Origin: Nibrella saemangeumensis
GTDB lineage: Bacteria > Bacteroidota > Bacteroidia > Cytophagales > Spirosomataceae
Assembly: GCF_039541915.1 (NCBI RefSeq)
Contig: NZ_BAABHD010000032.1
Location: 186,001-250,000, forward strand
DNA length: 64,000 bases
Direction of reading: 5' to 3'
Each line of letters begins with the position of its first letter. The first letter of the stretch is position 1. A model generated the notes under the pieces. The model was not told the DNA's origin. It did no database searches and worked only from the letters and a program-made list of their open reading frames with translations. Below are positions 51,959 through 60,970 of the stretch, piece by piece. A program made the position numbers and the translations under genes.

Positions 51959-52783
51959 ATGGTACAGACCTCTCTTTGCCCAACAGGTAAGTTATCGCTC
52001 ATTTTCGGCCGGTTAGCAGTATGTCTCATCTCGGCTTATTTTCTGATTGGTTGTATGTCGCCCAGGAAATTAGTGTACTTCCAGCCCAAACCCACCGGGG
52101 AAGATACATTAACCATGACGAGCCGGTACGCTCCGAAAATTCAGAGCGGAGATATTCTCTCCATTCAGGTGAGTAGTCTGAATGCAGAAGCTACTACGTA
52201 CTTCAATCCGTATGTATCCTTTGCAGCCATGGATCGCTCGCAGAATGCCTCGGCTCCGCAATCGTCATTGCCGAATTCTACAGGCTACCTGGTAGACAAG
52301 AACGGCAACATAGACCTGCCCTTGGTCGGGACCATATCGGTAGCCAATCTGACCACCGCTGATGCCAAAGACCGGATTCGGGAACGGCTGAAAGCATACC
52401 TGAAAGAGCCGACCGTGAATGTCCGGAATCAGAATTTTAAAGTATCCGTGTTGGGGGAGGTCGCCCGCCCCACGCTGCTGACCATCCCCAACGAACAGAT
52501 TACATTGCCCGAAGCCCTTGGCCTGGCCGGCGATGTGACCATATACGGCCGCCGGGATAATGTCCTGGTGATTCGGGAAGAGAACGGCAAAAAGGAGTTC
52601 GCGCATATCGATATGACCAAGCGGGATCTCTTCCGGTCGCCTTACTACTACCTGCACCCGAATGATGTCGTCTACGTAGAACCGGGTAAAGTCCGGATGG
52701 CATCTGCAGACCGCATGAGTCAGGTAGTGCCTGCCGTTTTAAGCGCCCTGTCGTTTATTTCGATAATCCTGCGCTATTACTAA
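51959..52783 (+). CDS. Polysaccharide export outer-membrane lipoprotein (Wza-like)
   Basis: A 274-residue lipoprotein (FLIGC, Cys32) of the outer-membrane polysaccharide export family. The poly-export domain is at about 58-160 (YAPKIQSGDILSIQVSSLNA and YLVDKNGNIDLPLVGTISVA). An SLBB domain is at about 163-245 (VSVLGEVARPTLLTI, NEQITLPEALGLAGDVTIYG). A C-terminal hydrophobic helix (VVPAVLSALSFISIILRYY) is the typical Bacteroidota extension. It forms the exit channel with the Wzc protein encoded 34 bases downstream. First gene of the operon. Confidence 0.92.
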   Translation: MVQTSLCPTGKLSLIFGRLAVCLISAYFLIGCMSPRKLVYFQPKPTGEDTLTMTSRYAPKIQSGDILSIQVSSLNAEATTYFNPYVSFAAMDRSQNASAPQSSLPNSTGYLVDKNGNIDLPLVGTISVANLTTADAKDRIRERLKAYLKEPTVNVRNQNFKVSVLGEVARPTLLTIPNEQITLPEALGLAGDVTIYGRRDNVLVIREENGKKEFAHIDMTKRDLFRSPYYYLHPNDVVYVEPGKVRMASADRMSQVVPAVLSALSFISIILRYY

Positions 52784-52817
52784 TCAAGCCATTGTAACCT
52801 CTATACCTAAAACAAGT

Positions 52818-55124
52818 ATGTCAACCAACCATTATACGTACACTCCGTACCAAATGGAGGAAGCGGAGAATACGCCTAATCTGAAGGCGATGCTGCTGCG
52901 TTATCTGCGATACTGGAAGTGGTTTGCGCTTTCGTTGACCGTGGCGCTGGCCGGAGCCTATGTGTTCCTGCTGTATCAGCAACCGGTTTATAAGATCCAG
53001 TCCAGCCTGCTGGTAAAAGACGAGAAGAAAGGGATGAGCGATCAGAACATCCTGAAGGAACTGGAAATTTTTGCGCCCAGTAAAGTGGTCGAAAACGAGA
53101 TTGAAGTCCTGAAATCGAACACGCTGCTGGGAAAAGTGGTGGATCAACTGGGCCTCGATGCACGGTATTACCAATCGACGCTGTTCGGGAAGCGTGAAGT
53201 GTACGATGCCTTACCCATCCGGATTACGGCCGAAAAGCCAAATGCATCGCTGTACGAACAGGATCTGGAGGTGTCGTTTGTGGATACCGGAACGGTGGCT
53301 ATCAACGGAAAACCGTATGCGATCAACCAACCCGTGAATACCCCTTATGGTACCCTGCGCATTCAGTCGCGTAAAGCCATTAGTGACACGACTTCAGACC
53401 TGATTGTTCGAATGTCGCCCCGGGCGCGGACCATCCGGAAGTACATGGAGGGTCTGAAGGTGGAAGCTACCGGTAAGGCCTCAACGGTATTGATGCTGTC
53501 GCTGGAAGACCCCGTTCCCACCAAAGGCGAAGCTATTCTGAACAACCTGATTGGCGAGTACAACAAGGCTGCCCTCGAAGATAAAAACCTGGTAGCCGCC
53601 AATACGCTGAAATTTATCGAAGAGCGTCTTCAGTTGATTTCGGGTGAATTGTCGACGGTCGAAAAAGACGTTGAACAATATAAGGCCTCTCAGGGGATCA
53701 CGGACCTTAGCACGCAGGCACAGACATTTCTGCAAACCGTTCAGCAAAACGACGCGCAGATGAATCAAGTTGCCATTCAACTGAATGCGTTGCGTGATGT
53801 AGAGCAGTACCTGAACAAAAAGGCCGGTGATCGGGGTATAGCGCCGGCAACCCTCGGTTTAAATGATCCCGTGCTGCTGGGGCTAATTAGTAAGATTACT
53901 GACCTTGAACTGCAACGAGATCACCTGGCTAGGACCACCTCCGAAATAAACCCTTTGCTGCAGACGCTCGATAGCCAGGTCAGAGCCGCCAGAACCAGCA
54001 TCGGCGAAAATGTGCAAACATTGAAAAAGATGCTTACCGGCACGCACCACCAACTCCTGGTTACCAACCAGCGGCTGGAAGGGATGATCAAAACCGTACC
54101 GAGTAAAGAGCGGACATTGCTGAATATCACCCGCCAGCAGGCTATTAAGAACAATCTGTATACCTATCTGCTGCAGAAGCGGGAAGAAACGGCGTTGTCG
54201 TACGCGTCGGCGGTAGCCGATAGTCGTACCATTGACGCGGCTAGTACCGATGAAGAACCCATCCGGCCAGTTCGCAAGATGATTTTCCTGATGTTCGGTC
54301 TGGTTGGGCTGATGCTGCCGGTCGGGGCCATTGCCATGCGCGATGCATTGAACGACCGCGTCGGCCGCCGGTCCGACATTGAAAGTGTGACACAGGTGCC
54401 TATTCTGGGGGAGATCGTGGAAAGCCGGAACGCCGACCAACTAGTGATGTTGTCGAACAAACGGTCGGTTATAGCCGAGCAAATTCGGACGCTGCGTACC
54501 AATCTGCAATTCTTGCGCGCTTCGCCCGGTGGTAGTCAGGTTGTTTTGTTCACGTCGAGTATCAGCGGGGAGGGTAAATCATTCCTGTCGCTGAACCTTG
54601 GGGCGAGTCTGGCGCTGGTTGACCGTCCGACGGTCATTCTGGAAATGGATTTACGGAAGCCTAAGCTCCATGCGGCCCTGAAAATGGCCAATCATATCGG
54701 CATCACGAACTACCTGATTCAGGAGGCCACACTGGACGAAGTGCTGCAACCCATCCCCGGTTTTCCGAACTATTCGATCATTACCTGCGGCCCAATACCG
54801 CCGAATCCTGCCGAGTTGCTCAACAGCCCTCAACTTGAACGATTGCTGCAGGAGCTGCGAGCCCGGTTTGATTACGTCATCGTCGACTCACCCCCGATTG
54901 GCCTGGTAACCGACGCGCAGCTGATTGCTCCGTTTGCCGACACTACGCTGTTTATGATCCGGCATGATCATACGCCCAAAAACTCGCTGAAGATGATCGA
55001 TACCCTGTTCCGCGAACAACGCTTCCAGCGGCTGAACGTCATTCTAAATGCGGTGGGCGAAGGCGAATCGTATTACTACAGCTACGGGAGCTACGGCAAC
55101 GGCTATTACGAAAACGAACAGTAA
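52818..55124 (+). CDS. Wzc-like chain-length regulator and tyrosine autokinase
   Basis: A 768-residue inner-membrane protein joining a polysaccharide co-polymerase to a BY-kinase. The Wzz domain with its first TM helix is at about 30-120 (FALSLTVALAGAYVFLLY). Long coiled coils lie at about 250-460, the GNVR region (VPSKERTLLNITRQQAI) before a second TM helix at about 485-505. The kinase follows: Walker A SISGEGKSFLSL (about 580), Walker A' ILEMDLRKPK and Walker B YVIVDSPPIG. The tail is Tyr-rich (SYYYSYGSYGNGYYENEQ), the autophosphorylation cluster. No separate phosphatase gene is nearby. Confidence 0.94.
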   Translation: MSTNHYTYTPYQMEEAENTPNLKAMLLRYLRYWKWFALSLTVALAGAYVFLLYQQPVYKIQSSLLVKDEKKGMSDQNILKELEIFAPSKVVENEIEVLKSNTLLGKVVDQLGLDARYYQSTLFGKREVYDALPIRITAEKPNASLYEQDLEVSFVDTGTVAINGKPYAINQPVNTPYGTLRIQSRKAISDTTSDLIVRMSPRARTIRKYMEGLKVEATGKASTVLMLSLEDPVPTKGEAILNNLIGEYNKAALEDKNLVAANTLKFIEERLQLISGELSTVEKDVEQYKASQGITDLSTQAQTFLQTVQQNDAQMNQVAIQLNALRDVEQYLNKKAGDRGIAPATLGLNDPVLLGLISKITDLELQRDHLARTTSEINPLLQTLDSQVRAARTSIGENVQTLKKMLTGTHHQLLVTNQRLEGMIKTVPSKERTLLNITRQQAIKNNLYTYLLQKREETALSYASAVADSRTIDAASTDEEPIRPVRKMIFLMFGLVGLMLPVGAIAMRDALNDRVGRRSDIESVTQVPILGEIVESRNADQLVMLSNKRSVIAEQIRTLRTNLQFLRASPGGSQVVLFTSSISGEGKSFLSLNLGASLALVDRPTVILEMDLRKPKLHAALKMANHIGITNYLIQEATLDEVLQPIPGFPNYSIITCGPIPPNPAELLNSPQLERLLQELRARFDYVIVDSPPIGLVTDAQLIAPFADTTLFMIRHDHTPKNSLKMIDTLFREQRFQRLNVILNAVGEGESYYYSYGSYGNGYYENEQ

Positions 55125-55145
55125 CACCACCTAACGAGAAATGCC

Positions 55146-55814
55146 ATGCTTAGCCTACCATCTGAATTTCGTACTCCGCCGGCCTATACGGAAGAGAGCG
55201 ACCAAATCATAGTAGCGCAAAAGAGTGACTGGAGTAAACGCCTGTTCGATCTGGTCATGGCCGGTTTGGTAATTGTGTTTGTGTTGTCGTGGTTAATTCC
55301 GCTGATCGGTATCGCTATTCGGATCAACTCGTCGGGACCGATTCTGTTTATCCAGATGCGGACCGGTCGCAACGGACGAATTTTCCGGTGCTTCAAATTC
55401 CGGACGATGACCTACGAACGAAACGCAACGTTTAAGCAGGCCGTTAAAAACGACTCACGTATAACGGTTACCGGTAGCTTTCTCCGGCGTACAAATCTGG
55501 ACGAAATGCCGCAATTTCTGAACGTCGTCCTGGGCGATATGAGTATCGTTGGACCCCGTCCTCACCCGATCCAGTTGGATGCCCAGTTCTGGGATTCGAT
55601 GGCTGGCTACCGTGAGCGCTACAGCGTCAAGCCCGGTATTACGGGGTTGGCTCAGGTACGTGGCTGCCGGGGCGAAACTAGAGATTGGATCGATATGGAA
55701 CACCGGGTACGGTTCGACCATTTCTACATCCGAAAACGATCGTTAGTCATGGACATGAAAATCTGCTGGTGGACCGTTCTGAAAATGGTCCAGGGTGATA
55801 AAAAAGCCTTTTAA
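55146..55814 (+). CDS. Initiating undecaprenyl-phosphate sugar transferase
   Basis: A 222-residue monotopic phosphoglycosyl transferase of the WcaJ/WbaP/EpsL small class that transfers the first sugar-1-phosphate to undecaprenyl phosphate. One reentrant hydrophobic helix (about 35-57, preceded by KSDWSKRLFDLVMAG). The catalytic core includes FIQMRTGRNGRIFRCFKFRT, RRTNLDEMPQFLNVV (the Asp-Glu pair), MSIVGPRPHP and KPGITGLAQVRG. The N-terminal four-TM part of long WcaJ forms is absent. It follows wzc by 21 bases. Confidence 0.93.
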   Translation: MLSLPSEFRTPPAYTEESDQIIVAQKSDWSKRLFDLVMAGLVIVFVLSWLIPLIGIAIRINSSGPILFIQMRTGRNGRIFRCFKFRTMTYERNATFKQAVKNDSRITVTGSFLRRTNLDEMPQFLNVVLGDMSIVGPRPHPIQLDAQFWDSMAGYRERYSVKPGITGLAQVRGCRGETRDWIDMEHRVRFDHFYIRKRSLVMDMKICWWTVLKMVQGDKKAF

Positions 55815-55841
55815 ATACCTACCCCTTAACCGTAACTGCCC

Positions 55842-56546
55842 ATGAATTACTGTACCAAATACACAATTGCGGGTATTGTTCCGATGCGCCACTACAGTGA
55901 GCGGGTGCCGGGGAAAAACTACCGGGAATTTGCCGGCAAGCCCTTGTTCCACCATATCATTGAGACATTGCTCGATTGCCCTTCGGTTACCCAGGTCTAC
56001 ATTGATACCGATAGTCCGGTTATCATTGAACAGACCCGGAATCTGTATCCCACCGTAGTAGTGCTGGAGCGTCCCGAGCATCTTCGGGACGGCTCCGTAC
56101 TGATGAACAATGTCCTGATGAATACCTGTGAACAGATCAGAGCAGATTTCTTTCTGCAAACCCACAGTACAAATCCTCTGCTGTCGGCCGAAACCGTCGA
56201 GCGAGGCATTCAGCAGTTCTTGAAGAATTTCCCGGCTTATGACTCGTTGATCGGGGTGACCCGGCTACAGGCCAGGTTATGGGATGCCGTAGCCCGGGCC
56301 ATAAACCACAATCCGGCCATTCTGATGCGAACGCAGGATCTGCCGCCCCTGTACACCGAGAATTCGTGCATGTACCTTTTTAAAAAGGAAACCATGATCC
56401 GGAAGCAGAACCGAATTGGAGAGCGGCCGTTGTTGTACGAGATTCCGGAGATTGAAGCACAGGATATTGCCGGCGAACTCAACTTCAAAGTAGCCGAGTT
56501 TCTGTTCAACGAACTCCATCCGCAGCCGTGGTACCAAAGGGCCTGA
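55842..56546 (+). CDS. Acylneuraminate-cytidylyltransferase-family protein
   Basis: A 234-residue nucleotidyltransferase of the CMP-NeuAc/CMP-Kdo synthetase family. The CTP-binding motif VPMRHYSERVPGKNYREFAG (about 14-33) is intact. QTHSTNPLLSAETVERGI corresponds to the metal-binding region, although its DxTxPL motif here reads HSTNPL. LYTENSCMYLFKKE matches the sugar-binding part. It should activate an acidic nine- or eight-carbon sugar with CTP. No NeuB/NeuC or Kdo synthesis gene is in the window, so the sugar is open. 27 bases after the sugar transferase. Confidence 0.85.
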   Translation: MNYCTKYTIAGIVPMRHYSERVPGKNYREFAGKPLFHHIIETLLDCPSVTQVYIDTDSPVIIEQTRNLYPTVVVLERPEHLRDGSVLMNNVLMNTCEQIRADFFLQTHSTNPLLSAETVERGIQQFLKNFPAYDSLIGVTRLQARLWDAVARAINHNPAILMRTQDLPPLYTENSCMYLFKKETMIRKQNRIGERPLLYEIPEIEAQDIAGELNFKVAEFLFNELHPQPWYQRA

Positions 56547-56767
56547 TAGCAAGATCGATCAGGCACCGTGAAGCCTGAATGTATTTGCCTCTTTAAAAGT
56601 ATCTCAATAAATGATTACCAAATCAGGAAATACAGCTAAAGGTAAGTTGAGTGTTTTATGGTAAAGAGAGACAGAGTAGGGTGGAGATTCTGTTTCCACC
56701 CATACCTTACTCCTGTGCAAGCAACGCGTTTTATCTAATATTTTTTAAGCAACCAAACAATCACAAC

Positions 56768-58114
56768 ATGAAAATTTCTATTGTTGGAACCGGCTATGTT
56801 GGCCTGGTGACCGGAACTTGTTTTGCCGAAGTGGGAATTGATGTGACCTGTATTGACATCAATATCGCCAAAATTGAGGGCCTGAAAAACGGCGTTATGC
56901 CCATCTACGAACCGGGTCTGGAGGAGATGGTCCGGCGGAATGTCGAGAAAGGCCGCCTGCATTTTTCTACCTCGTTGAAGGACAGCCTGAAAGACTGCGA
57001 GGCAATATTTATTGCCGTAGGTACCCCGCCGGGTGAAGATGGCAGTGCCGACCTGAAATACGTCTTGGCGGTGGCCGATGAAGTAGGCCGTCACATGGAA
57101 GACTACTTGGTTGTTGTGACAAAAAGTACCGTACCAGTGGGAACCGCCCGGAAAGTAGATTTAGCGATCAAAAACGCCCTGAATGAGCGTAGTACGTATG
57201 TGCCGTACGATGTGGCCTCCAATCCGGAGTTTCTGAAAGAAGGAGCCGCCATTGATGACTTCCTGAAGCCCGACCGCATTGTTGTCGGTGTGGAATCAGA
57301 GCGGGCCGAGGAAATCATGCGCCGGTTGTACAAGCCATTCCTGCTCAACGGGCACCCCATTATCTTTATGGACGTTCCATCGGCCGAAATGACCAAGTAC
57401 GCGGCAAACGCCATGCTGGCTACCAAAATCAGCTTCATGAACGACATTGCTAACCTCTGCGAAATCATGGGCGCCAATGTCAATCTGGTACGCAAAGGCA
57501 TTGGATCGGATACACGCATCGGGCAGAAGTTTATTTACCCCGGTATCGGCTACGGTGGGTCCTGCTTTCCGAAAGACGTGAAGGCGCTCATCAAAACCTC
57601 CGAAGAAAACGGTTATCCTATGCGCGTCTTGCAGGCTGTAGAAGAAGTGAATTATTGTCAGAAGCAAGTCATTTTCAATAAAGTGAAGAACCACTTCGGT
57701 GACCTGGCCGGCAAGAAATTTGCGATGTGGGGTCTCTCGTTTAAGCCAAATACAGACGATATGCGCGAAGCTCCTTCGCTGGTTATTATAGAGGCCCTGC
57801 TGAACGAAGGCGCCGAGATCATTGCCTATGATCCGGTCGCCATGCCGGAAGCCACACACCACCTCGGCAACTCCATCAAATACGCGAAAGATGCCTACGA
57901 AGCCTGTCTCGACGCCGACGCCCTGCTGTTAATTACTGAATGGCCCGAGTTCCGCTCGCCAAACTTTGAGGTGCTGGCCAAGCTGCTGAAAAACAAAGTC
58001 ATCTTCGACGGCCGGAATATCTACGAGAGCGAGCAGTTATCAGAAAGTGGGTTTGACTATTACGCCATTGGGGTGAAGTATAAAACCATTATAGAGAAAG
58101 TGCTGGAAGTTTAA
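56768..58114 (+). CDS. ugd: UDP-glucose 6-dehydrogenase
   Basis: A 448-residue enzyme oxidising UDP-glucose to UDP-glucuronate with two NAD. ATG 56768 gives the expected N-terminus MKISIVGTGYVGLVTGTCFA. The catalytic Cys lies in GYGGSCFPKDVKAL (about 262). NPEFLKEGAAIDDF and FAMWGLSFKPNTDDMREAPS are other signatures. The 221-base gap upstream holds a 7-base stem (GGGTGGA at 56679-56685 with TCCACCC at 56695-56701), perhaps attenuating or separating this part of the operon. The product feeds the decarboxylase at 62868-63848 and possibly glucuronosyl transfer. Confidence 0.95.
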   Translation: MKISIVGTGYVGLVTGTCFAEVGIDVTCIDINIAKIEGLKNGVMPIYEPGLEEMVRRNVEKGRLHFSTSLKDSLKDCEAIFIAVGTPPGEDGSADLKYVLAVADEVGRHMEDYLVVVTKSTVPVGTARKVDLAIKNALNERSTYVPYDVASNPEFLKEGAAIDDFLKPDRIVVGVESERAEEIMRRLYKPFLLNGHPIIFMDVPSAEMTKYAANAMLATKISFMNDIANLCEIMGANVNLVRKGIGSDTRIGQKFIYPGIGYGGSCFPKDVKALIKTSEENGYPMRVLQAVEEVNYCQKQVIFNKVKNHFGDLAGKKFAMWGLSFKPNTDDMREAPSLVIIEALLNEGAEIIAYDPVAMPEATHHLGNSIKYAKDAYEACLDADALLLITEWPEFRSPNFEVLAKLLKNKVIFDGRNIYESEQLSESGFDYYAIGVKYKTIIEKVLEV

Positions 58115-58137
58115 CGTACGCTACCCAACTACGATGT

Positions 58138-58167
58138 ATGGCGGGTAAACATGATTTTACCCGCCAT
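58138..58167. repeat. Perfect 12-bp hairpin between ugd and wzx
   Basis: ATGGCGGGTAAA (58138-58149) and its exact complement (58156-58167) around loop CATGAT, 23 bases after ugd and 25 before the GTG start of wzx. No T-run follows, so an mRNA-stabilising or partial-termination role fits better than a full terminator. Confidence 0.6.
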
Positions 58168-58192
58168 TACAGCCAGATAAAAAGCTACCGGA

Positions 58193-59629
58193 GTGAAAAA
58201 AGATACGCTATTCTATTCCCTGGCCAAGTTCCTCCCGTCGGGCGTAAATTTTGTTTGTCTGTCGGTTTTTAGCTACCTGTTAGAGCCGGCAGTACTGGGA
58301 GAATACAATGTGTTGTTTGCCGGCGTTATGCTCAGCAATGCCCTGCTTTTTCAATGGATTCGGGTCGTGCTGCTCCGCTATTTTAACCGCTATACCGACG
58401 CTAGGCGCGAGCAGTTTATCAAAACCATCATGTTCCTGACCGTGGCTGTTTTGCTGCTTTCGTTGGTAATGATGGTAGGTTTTCTCATTACTAATCCGGC
58501 CGTGAATACAAAAATATACGTGTACGGGTTTGGGTGTTTGGCAGTGTTTTCGGTGTATGATATTAACTTGGAATTACACCGATCCTCATTAGCCTCCAAC
58601 GTATACGCCAAAACCGAGGCTTTTCGAGCGGTCCTGTTTTTTGTCTTGTCGATTTTACTGGTCTATACATTTAGAACCTCCGATGCTATCTGTATAGCGT
58701 ATATTTTATCCATGTTACTTCCTTTAGTAGTCTTCAGAAGTAACTATTTAATAGCTAGTACGGCATATACCGATAAAGAAAATTTGCTAAATCTATTGAA
58801 GTTTGGCTTGCCCCTGGCGGTAATGTTGGCCTCCAGCTATGTGAACAATGTCATCGACCGAATCTTAATTGCGCAATATTTAAGCGTTGAAAAAGCCTCT
58901 CTGTACTCCACGAGCTATGATTTATTTAAACAGGTAATCTGGATTCCCTTTCTGATTATAAACCTGGCAAATTACCCGAAGCTGATTAAAAGTTATGAAC
59001 AAAATGCAGCGGGTGAACTACAGAATAGACTACAACAAAATATAAATGTACTAACGCTGACGTCCATTGTTCTGGCGTTCTTCCTAATCATTAACGCACG
59101 GGAGCTGGTTACCATCGTCTTAGGTGAAGCATACCGGAAAACTGCCCTGGACATAATGCCTTACATTATTATCGGGACAATCTTCTACGGAATAACCGTT
59201 TACCATTATAACAATGCCTTTCAATTTAAAGAAAAGACTAAAAATCTGGCGCTGATCTATTTAGTCGGATCTGCCATAAACATTTTGGTCAATGTAGTTC
59301 TGCTGGAAAAGTTTCAGCTGATGGGCGCTGCTTACGCAACCCTCGTATCGTATTTGGTGATCTACCTGTTGAGCTTCTTTCTTGGGAGAACCCACATGAA
59401 AATACCTCAACCTGATTACCGCCGGTTAGGCGCGTTAATCGGTTTACTATCGATTGTTTACCTGGGCCTTTCGTTTGTGCCTGTTCCCAACCTGATTCTC
59501 TCCATATTGGTGAGAAATTCCGTTGCGGTTATTGTCTTATTGGCATTTGAACTGCGCTATAATCTACTAGGGTTCAGAAGCACAGTTACAGCCATTTTTC
59601 CACGTCTTAACCTAGTTATCAAAACCTGA
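58193..59629 (+). CDS. wzx: Wzx-type polysaccharide flippase
   Basis: A 478-residue MOP-superfamily transporter with about 12-14 transmembrane helices that flips lipid-linked repeat units to the periplasm. The start is GTG 58193 with GGAG a few bases upstream. The N-terminus SLAKFLPSGVNFVCLSVFSY and the mid-segment FGLPLAVMLASSYVNNVIDRILI are typical of Wzx proteins, as is the Arg/Lys placement between helices. The gene is visibly more AT-rich than its neighbours, usual for wzx genes exchanged between strains. The O-unit cannot be predicted from it. Confidence 0.88.
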   Translation: MKKDTLFYSLAKFLPSGVNFVCLSVFSYLLEPAVLGEYNVLFAGVMLSNALLFQWIRVVLLRYFNRYTDARREQFIKTIMFLTVAVLLLSLVMMVGFLITNPAVNTKIYVYGFGCLAVFSVYDINLELHRSSLASNVYAKTEAFRAVLFFVLSILLVYTFRTSDAICIAYILSMLLPLVVFRSNYLIASTAYTDKENLLNLLKFGLPLAVMLASSYVNNVIDRILIAQYLSVEKASLYSTSYDLFKQVIWIPFLIINLANYPKLIKSYEQNAAGELQNRLQQNINVLTLTSIVLAFFLIINARELVTIVLGEAYRKTALDIMPYIIIGTIFYGITVYHYNNAFQFKEKTKNLALIYLVGSAINILVNVVLLEKFQLMGAAYATLVSYLVIYLLSFFLGRTHMKIPQPDYRRLGALIGLLSIVYLGLSFVPVPNLILSILVRNSVAVIVLLAFELRYNLLGFRSTVTAIFPRLNLVIKT

Positions 59630-59633
59630 CGTT

Positions 59634-60962
59634 ATGCAAAGTCTTGCCCCACTACCAGGTAATGCTGTTTACAATGTTTCCAACGTTTTGCATTACAACC
59701 CCAAAAACAGTACCCTACCCGGCAAACGAGCAAGTCGGTTGGAGTACTGTATCAACATCATTTTATTGTATTTGCTGAGTGGGGCGATTCTGTCTCACCT
59801 GACGGATGAATCAAACCCGGATGTGAAAAGTAGTGCGGGTGGGTTGGTTCAGATGCTTTGGTATGTAAGTTATGGCGTCTTTGTTTTATTAATCACGAAA
59901 GTTCTACCCCGGTTTACCCGTATTCTTAGGAGGAACAAACTAATCTTGGTACTAGCGGCACTTACTACGGTTTCTATGTTCTGGTCTCAGGTGCCCGATG
60001 TATCGGCCAGACGTGTCTTGTCATTCATGATGTGCCTGATTTATTCTTTTTATCTGGCACTGCGCTTTAACAAAGGTCAGTTGCTGGTCATGTTTTACCA
60101 CCTGGCCATACTAATCCTTGTCTCGTCTTTGCTCTCCATACTATTTATGCCGGCGTATGGCATTGCCCAAGGGGTACACGAGGGTTCCTGGCGTGGCGTT
60201 TATTTTCATAAAAATGGCTTAGGCCGTATCAGCAGCATCAGCTGTGTATCAACTTACTTTTATATACGAAGTATCCGCACCCGTAAATGGTTACCGTATG
60301 TTGTGCTACTCGGAATGGTACTTTTAGTGGTTCAGTCCGACTCGGCCACGTCTCTGGTTATTCTGTTTATCTTATACTGTTTGTATCGGCTATTGCGCTG
60401 GACAACGGCAAAATTTGACCAGAAAAGACTGGCTATTACTATTCTTTCGTTTGCAGTTATCGTGGTCCTGCTTCCCATCAGTTTTTACTACATAGAATTG
60501 CTTTTCTCGGCTATCGGCAGAGACACGTCATTCACCGGCAGAATACCGTTATGGCTATTGGCTTTTGAGTACATCGGTAAGGCTCCGCTGCTCGGCTATG
60601 GCTATAGTGCTTTCTGGATGCCCGAAGTTCTGGAAAACAGTTTATGGTTACGGACCGAGTGGAATCCGCAGCAGGCACATAACGGCTTTATCGATGTGAT
60701 GTTACAGCTCGGTTTAGTTGGCCTGTCTCTGTTTCTGGTAATACTATACAAAGCCTGGAAACTGAATTACCGCTCCATTCGCCAAGACCCAACAGAGTAC
60801 AACTATTGGGGGATTATTCTCGTTGGGTTCACCATTTTGTTCAGCCTGACGGAGACCTTTCTGCTGAAGCACAATAACATTTACTGGGTTATTTTTCTGA
60901 CTATGTCCATCGACAATAGCCTGGCGAAAAAACGTCCTGCTCTTTATAAATCTGCAAGCTGA
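59634..60962 (+). CDS. O-antigen ligase/Wzy-type polymerase family protein
   Basis: A 442-residue membrane protein with about 10-12 transmembrane helices and a large periplasmic loop, matching the O-antigen ligase/polymerase superfamily. Markers are FHKNGLGRISSIS (His-Lys-Asn-Gly, seen in this family), SDSATSLVILFILYCLY and the loop GRIPLWLLAFEYIGKAPLLG, then QQAHNGFIDVMLQLGLVGL with a conserved His-Asn. In a wzx-wzc-type locus it is most likely the polymerase (Wzy). It starts 4 bases after wzx stops and shares its AT-rich composition. Confidence 0.87.
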   Translation: MQSLAPLPGNAVYNVSNVLHYNPKNSTLPGKRASRLEYCINIILLYLLSGAILSHLTDESNPDVKSSAGGLVQMLWYVSYGVFVLLITKVLPRFTRILRRNKLILVLAALTTVSMFWSQVPDVSARRVLSFMMCLIYSFYLALRFNKGQLLVMFYHLAILILVSSLLSILFMPAYGIAQGVHEGSWRGVYFHKNGLGRISSISCVSTYFYIRSIRTRKWLPYVVLLGMVLLVVQSDSATSLVILFILYCLYRLLRWTTAKFDQKRLAITILSFAVIVVLLPISFYYIELLFSAIGRDTSFTGRIPLWLLAFEYIGKAPLLGYGYSAFWMPEVLENSLWLRTEWNPQQAHNGFIDVMLQLGLVGLSLFLVILYKAWKLNYRSIRQDPTEYNYWGIILVGFTILFSLTETFLLKHNNIYWVIFLTMSIDNSLAKKRPALYKSAS

Positions 60963-60970
60963 TATACTGT

